A program made the translations under genes and the position numbers. Positions 60,427-64,000 of a stretch of 64,000 nt of DNA are shown here, in pieces; the stretch's first letter is position 1; every line of letters starts with the position of its first letter. This DNA comes from Bacilli bacterium. GTDB lineage: Bacteria; Bacillota_I; Bacilli_A; RF39; UBA660. The notes beneath the pieces are model-generated. The model ran no database searches. It saw only the letters and a program-made list of their open reading frames with translations, and had not been told where the DNA came from. The stretch is from contig JAFXXX010000019.1 in assembly GCA_017542065.1 (NCBI GenBank), forward strand, positions 1 to 64,000, in the 5' to 3' direction.

Positions 60427-62361
60427 ATGTTTAATAAAATTATAAATAATATTAACTTAACTAGAGCATCTTTATGCCTTGAAAAAATAACAACTGGTAA
60501 CTACAAACAAAAGGTAAAAGCCTACGATAAATTAAAGAAAATTCCTATATCTAAGGAAATAGGATTAAGAATAATAGAAAACTCTACTAAAGTATATAGT
60601 GAAGAGTTTAAAGACATGAATATTAATTCAATGTTATTACTATTATTATTTAAGAATTTTGATAAAGAATATGCAGATGAATTAAATAATATATTTGATG
60701 ATTTAGATGAACAAACTAAATTAGATTTATTATCTTATTTAGCTGAATCTGATAACATTGATGCAATACTTCTTTGGAAATATTTAGTAATATATAGATT
60801 TGATACTGAAAGTAATAAAATACCTATTGGTAAACTAGGAGAAAATAAAGAAAACTATGATTTATTATTCCCAGATCTATATAGTGTATTTAAAACAGAT
60901 AATAAGAGATATTCTTTAATAATTCTTTTAAATAGTTTTATTAATCTTGGAGTAGTTCCAATAGATGACTTAAAAAAGAATAAAAAGAATTTAATTAAAC
61001 ATATAATAATGCCACTAGAAGAATTATCTAAGTTTAAATTAAATGCTAATGATAATTATATGACTAATAAAGAATATTTAGGTTTAAGATATGTAGTAGA
61101 GTGTACATTAAATATTGAATATTACTGTAATAGTACTAAAACAAAAGCATTACTTGAAAAATTATTTAAACATAAAGATAATCAATTAAAACTATTTGTT
61201 TTAGAATCATTTATTAAAAAGAAAAAGAAAATTAAGAGTTTAAATCTTGCTCCAATAGCTAAAGATTTAAGAAGCAGATATTTATTATATAATTTACTAT
61301 CATTCTATGGTGAACAAAAACTAATGCCAAAGAAATATAGTAATGAAAAAGATATATATGAATCAGAATTATATAATATTTATTCAAATACTTATAACTA
61401 TGAAAAAGAACCTGAAGCTATTAAATTCTACAAGAAAGTAGAAAGAGACGGTAAGAATTATTATTTATATAAATTTAAAGCAAAAAGAGATTATAATTCT
61501 ATAGTTAAAGATTTTGCTACAGACTTTATATTAAAAAATAATCATTTAGATAAATATTTAGAAAACATTGAAGAAACATATATAGGTATTGGTGGAGGTA
61601 GAGAAGATGGAGATCTTCTTACATTTAATCCTGAAATAACTAAATACTTTGATGTTTATGATAAAAAGAAAACAGTTGAAGATTATTTAGATATATTCTT
61701 TAAGAAAGCAGAAGAAGTAGAACCTACAGTAGTAGAAGAACCTACTATTATGACTCCTGAAGGAGAAGCTAGAGAAGAAAGATTATCTAAACTTAGAAAA
61801 GTATTTAATATGAATGTATTTTATATTTTTCAATCAGCAGTTATAGTTATATTATTTATTATATTAATTTTATATATTAATGATATTAATATATTTAGAT
61901 TTAATAAAGGTAAATATAAAGTAGATAATATAACTTATAAATCAACAGAATTTGCTAAATTAACTGACTTTAATGAAATAAATGGTCATGATATATATAA
62001 TGGTCAAGATGAAGTATATTATGTATTAGTATTTAAAAAGAAAGATTCTTCAGAATACTACACATTTATTAAAACTTTAATAGAAAATAATTATAAAGTA
62101 TTCTATGTAGATTTGAATAATGAAGATAATATATTCTTAAAAGAACCAAATGAAACAGGTTTAACAATATCAAAAGATAGATTTATTAAAGTTAATAATC
62201 ATGATTTTGAATTCTATGTTGATGGTAAAGAATTTATTTTAAAAGAATTAAGATCTGAAACTAATGAAGTTATTAAACAAAATACTTTAAGAAAAATAGA
62301 AGAAGAAAACAAGAAAATAGAAGAAAATGAGCAAAATGTTGAAAATACATCAAATGAGTAG
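60427..62361 (+). CDS. Single-pass membrane protein with helical-repeat N-terminus, unknown
   Basis: A 644-residue protein. Residues 1-330 are repetitive helices of HEAT/ARM appearance; a mixed region with IGIGGGREDGD follows; one transmembrane segment lies at about 467-487; the last 150 residues are extracytoplasmic (if N-in), Lys/Asn/Tyr rich, ending in a Glu/Asn tail. TATAAT is at 60398-60403 and GGTGGTGAT precedes the ATG. Its last codons contain the -35 of the valS leader promoter. I do not recognise it. Confidence 0.75.
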   Translation: MFNKIINNINLTRASLCLEKITTGNYKQKVKAYDKLKKIPISKEIGLRIIENSTKVYSEEFKDMNINSMLLLLLFKNFDKEYADELNNIFDDLDEQTKLDLLSYLAESDNIDAILLWKYLVIYRFDTESNKIPIGKLGENKENYDLLFPDLYSVFKTDNKRYSLIILLNSFINLGVVPIDDLKKNKKNLIKHIIMPLEELSKFKLNANDNYMTNKEYLGLRYVVECTLNIEYYCNSTKTKALLEKLFKHKDNQLKLFVLESFIKKKKKIKSLNLAPIAKDLRSRYLLYNLLSFYGEQKLMPKKYSNEKDIYESELYNIYSNTYNYEKEPEAIKFYKKVERDGKNYYLYKFKAKRDYNSIVKDFATDFILKNNHLDKYLENIEETYIGIGGGREDGDLLTFNPEITKYFDVYDKKKTVEDYLDIFFKKAEEVEPTVVEEPTIMTPEGEAREERLSKLRKVFNMNVFYIFQSAVIVILFIILILYINDINIFRFNKGKYKVDNITYKSTEFAKLTDFNEINGHDIYNGQDEVYYVLVFKKKDSSEYYTFIKTLIENNYKVFYVDLNNEDNIFLKEPNETGLTISKDRFIKVNNHDFEFYVDGKEFILKELRSETNEVIKQNTLRKIEEENKKIEENEQNVENTSNE

Positions 62362-62367
62362 TATAAT
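62339..62367 (+). promoter_or_regulatory. Promoter of the valine T-box operon
   Basis: TTGAAA (62339-62344, inside the upstream coding end), a 17-base spacer and TATAAT (62362-62367), which begins right after the upstream stop codon. Confidence 0.75.
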
Positions 62368-62372
62368 ACACT

Positions 62373-62604
62373 TAATGAAGCGATGAATAAGAGGAGTATA
62401 TTACTTAGTAATTATTAGAGATGAAAAGTCACTGGCTGAAAGCTTTTCTTAATAAAAGGTAATTGAAGGTAGCTTAGGAGCTTATTAATTGAACTAATAG
62501 TAAATTAATACGTTAACTTACGTTACAGTTTTAAGGTAATAGAAATATTACGAATTAAGGTGGTACCACGACTAGATTGTCCTTTTAGATGACTAGTCTT
62601 TTTT
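62373..62604 (+). ncRNA. T-box leader of the valS operon (specifier GTA)
   Basis: T-box core TGGTACCACG at 62561-62570. Stem I is full length: GATGA and AGGAG K-turn parts, AGTA, an AGAGATG bulge region, a GGCTGAAAGC apical hairpin, then the Val codon GTA (62469-62471) before GCTTAGGAGC. The terminator pairs GACTAG (62570-62575) with CTAGTC (62593-62598), enclosing the antiterminator's 3' arm, and ends in T residues. The first gene is a zincin; valS is second. Confidence 0.92.
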
Positions 62605-62621
62605 GTTTTAAGGAGGTAATT

Positions 62622-63533
62622 ATGGGTGTTGAAGATATTATTAAAAAGCATAATTATACTAAAGATATTTCAGTATTTCTAGAAAAAACATACCCTGAAT
62701 TAGTAGCAAATATAGGTAATGAACAATTAATATATAATGCATTAATGGATTGTAAAATAGTTCTAACTGATAATTTATATACTTGCTTAAAAGGATATGG
62801 TTTTTTAGGAAATACAAAAGATGAAGGTTTAGTTTCTTTTGAAACACTAAAAATATGTTCAGGTGTATATCATTCAGAACCAGAAATTAAATATGAAAAA
62901 GGGCTAAATCAATATACATTAGAAGGTGTTAATAGAATAGTAGCAATTAATGCATCATCTTTAAATTTAGAGATTTATAAAGCTGCTTTAATTCATGAAC
63001 TAGGGCATTTAATTAAATCATATAATAATGAATGGACTATAAAAGGTGATACAATCATTGAAAGATCTGGATTAATTACTAGAATATATCAATTACATGA
63101 AAAAAATGGAGTAGTAACTAAATCTCTATGGAGTGAAACAGGTGTTGGTTTAGAAGAAGGATTTAATGCTGTTTTAGAAGATGAAGTAACATCTAAAGTA
63201 ATTGGTAAACCATATTTCTCAAACGGATATAAAGCATTAAAAGAAATAGCTAGATTAGTAATAAATTTAGTACCTGGGATACACGAAGTAATAAAAGAAG
63301 CACAAATTTATCATGATAATACAAGACTAGATAGTAAACTTGGTCAAACATTTTATGACTTACAAGAAATAACTGATACTATATATCCTATGATAGTTAA
63401 AATGTCAGATATGAATACACCTAAATATGAAAGGCATAAAATTTCTGAAAATGTTATTAAAATATTAAATGATAGATTTAAAGTAATAATTGATGAATTA
63501 AAATCTGTAGGGCAAAGTTCTATAGAATATTAG
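62622..63533 (+). CDS. Zincin-like metallopeptidase in the valS operon
   Basis: A 303-residue protein with HELGH (His125-Glu126-His129) and a downstream EEGFNAVLEDE (Glu178/Glu179) that could supply the third zinc ligand as in gluzincins. There is no signal peptide or membrane segment, so it appears cytosolic. The ATG at 62622 follows AAGGAGG, directly after the valine T-box terminator; a longer reading from 62589 would start inside the terminator. valS starts 15 bases after the stop, so both genes answer to uncharged tRNA-Val. The substrate is unknown. Confidence 0.8.
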   Translation: MGVEDIIKKHNYTKDISVFLEKTYPELVANIGNEQLIYNALMDCKIVLTDNLYTCLKGYGFLGNTKDEGLVSFETLKICSGVYHSEPEIKYEKGLNQYTLEGVNRIVAINASSLNLEIYKAALIHELGHLIKSYNNEWTIKGDTIIERSGLITRIYQLHEKNGVVTKSLWSETGVGLEEGFNAVLEDEVTSKVIGKPYFSNGYKALKEIARLVINLVPGIHEVIKEAQIYHDNTRLDSKLGQTFYDLQEITDTIYPMIVKMSDMNTPKYERHKISENVIKILNDRFKVIIDELKSVGQSSIEY

Positions 63534-63548
63534 AAAGGAAGAATAAAA

Positions 63549-64000
63549 ATGTTAGATACAAAATATAATCATATTGAAATAGAAAAAGATAAATATAATA
63601 ATTGGAAAGATAAAGGTTATTTTAAAGCTGATAGTGATTCAACAAAACCAGCTTATTGTATAGTTATACCTCCACCAAATGTTACAGGTAAATTACATAT
63701 TGGACATGCTTATGATACTGCTATTCAAGATGCAATCATAAGATATAAAAGAATGAAAGGTTTTGATGCATTATGGCTACCTGGAATGGACCATGCAGCT
63801 ATTGCAACAGAAGCTAAAGTAGTTAAAAAACTAAAAGACATGGGTATTGATAAATATGAGTTTGGAAGAGAAAACTTTCTTGAAGCTTGTTGGGATTGGA
63901 CTCATGAATATAGTGATAACATTAGAAGCCAATGGGCAGGTTTAGGTTTATCAGTAGACTACTCTAGAGAAAGATTTACTTTAGATGAAGATTTAAACTA
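63549..64000 (+). CDS. valS: Valyl-tRNA synthetase, 5' part (cut by window end)
   Basis: The first 150 codons of a class I synthetase: [16 protein letters not shown], then [22 protein letters not shown] with the HIGH motif, and [16 protein letters not shown], which is specific for ValRS. GAAAGGAAG precedes the ATG. The gene runs off the end of the window; KMSKS and later domains are not seen. Confidence 0.97.
   Translation, partial: MLDTKYNHIEIEKDKYNNWKDKGYFKADSDSTKPAYCIVIPPPNVTGKLHIGHAYDTAIQDAIIRYKRMKGFDALWLPGMDHAAIATEAKVVKKLKDMGIDKYEFGRENFLEACWDWTHEYSDNIRSQWAGLGLSVDYSRERFTLDEDLN

Overview
The window is a very A+T-rich, densely packed chromosomal segment of a Bacilli-type bacterium. Arginine is coded almost only by AGA. 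Genes end in TAA, TAG and also TGA (yidD, tpiA, lepA, vanZ-like), so TGA is a stop and the code is the standard bacterial one, not the Mycoplasma code. Gene order follows the Bacillus core: rpsT/lepA/hemW/hrcA-grpE-dnaK-dnaJ, mtaB-rpsU-ybeY-era-recO-glyS, sepF-divIVA-ileS, yceD-rpmF, yrrI-type permease/alaS/mltG/ireB/ruvX/yrzB/trmR/trhP1/trhP2/greA, then tig-lon. Several genes usual in those blocks are absent (prmA, rsmE, phoH, ylmGH). Several proteins are shortened (SMC, AlaRS, TIM, YigZ). This suggests a genome-reduced, uncultured gut-type Bacilli lineage near RF39/RFN20; that placement is inference.

Layout. 1-400: three tRNA genes (Ile, Glu, Ser). 400-1484 (-): a ZnuA-like lipoprotein and yidD. 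1570-11871: rnc, smc, an unknown gene, yigZ(-), uvrC, mutL, tpiA, miaA. 11884-13078 (-): a transglutaminase-like protein and rpsT. 13186-26381: lepA, an unknown gene, an M14 peptidase, hemW, a tail-anchored protein, and the CIRCE-controlled heat-shock operon with pepF inserted between dnaK and dnaJ. 26442-29802: lineage-specific genes including a single-ring Clp-like AAA+ protein. 29849-36085: tRNA modification, ribosome maturation, recO, and T-box-controlled glyS. 36175-40990: sepF, a DivIVA-like gene, T-box ileS (IleRS2 type), yceD, rpmF. 41056-51008: a Cys-cluster protein, an AI-2E family permease, T-box cmk-alaS, mltG, a pentapeptide-like gene, ireB, ruvX, yrzB and the TrmR/TrhP wobble-uridine set. 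51066-62361: two fused ABC transporters, greA, tig, lon, two unknowns. 62362-64000: a valine T-box leader, a zincin and the start of valS.

The regulatory DNA is the most distinctive part. (1) Four T-box leaders (Gly, Ile, Ala, Val) are present. The glycine one has an ultra-short Stem I with the specifier in a hairpin loop. Two of the others put a gene that is not a synthetase (cmk; a zincin) ahead of the synthetase gene. (2) Terminators and promoters are repeatedly fused: the -35 box of the next gene lies in the loop or U-tract of the previous gene's terminator, with a 16-17 base spacer to the -10. (3) Several -10 boxes lie so close to the ribosome binding site that the 5' leader can be only about 10 bases. 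No rRNA, CRISPR array, insertion sequence or prophage was seen.
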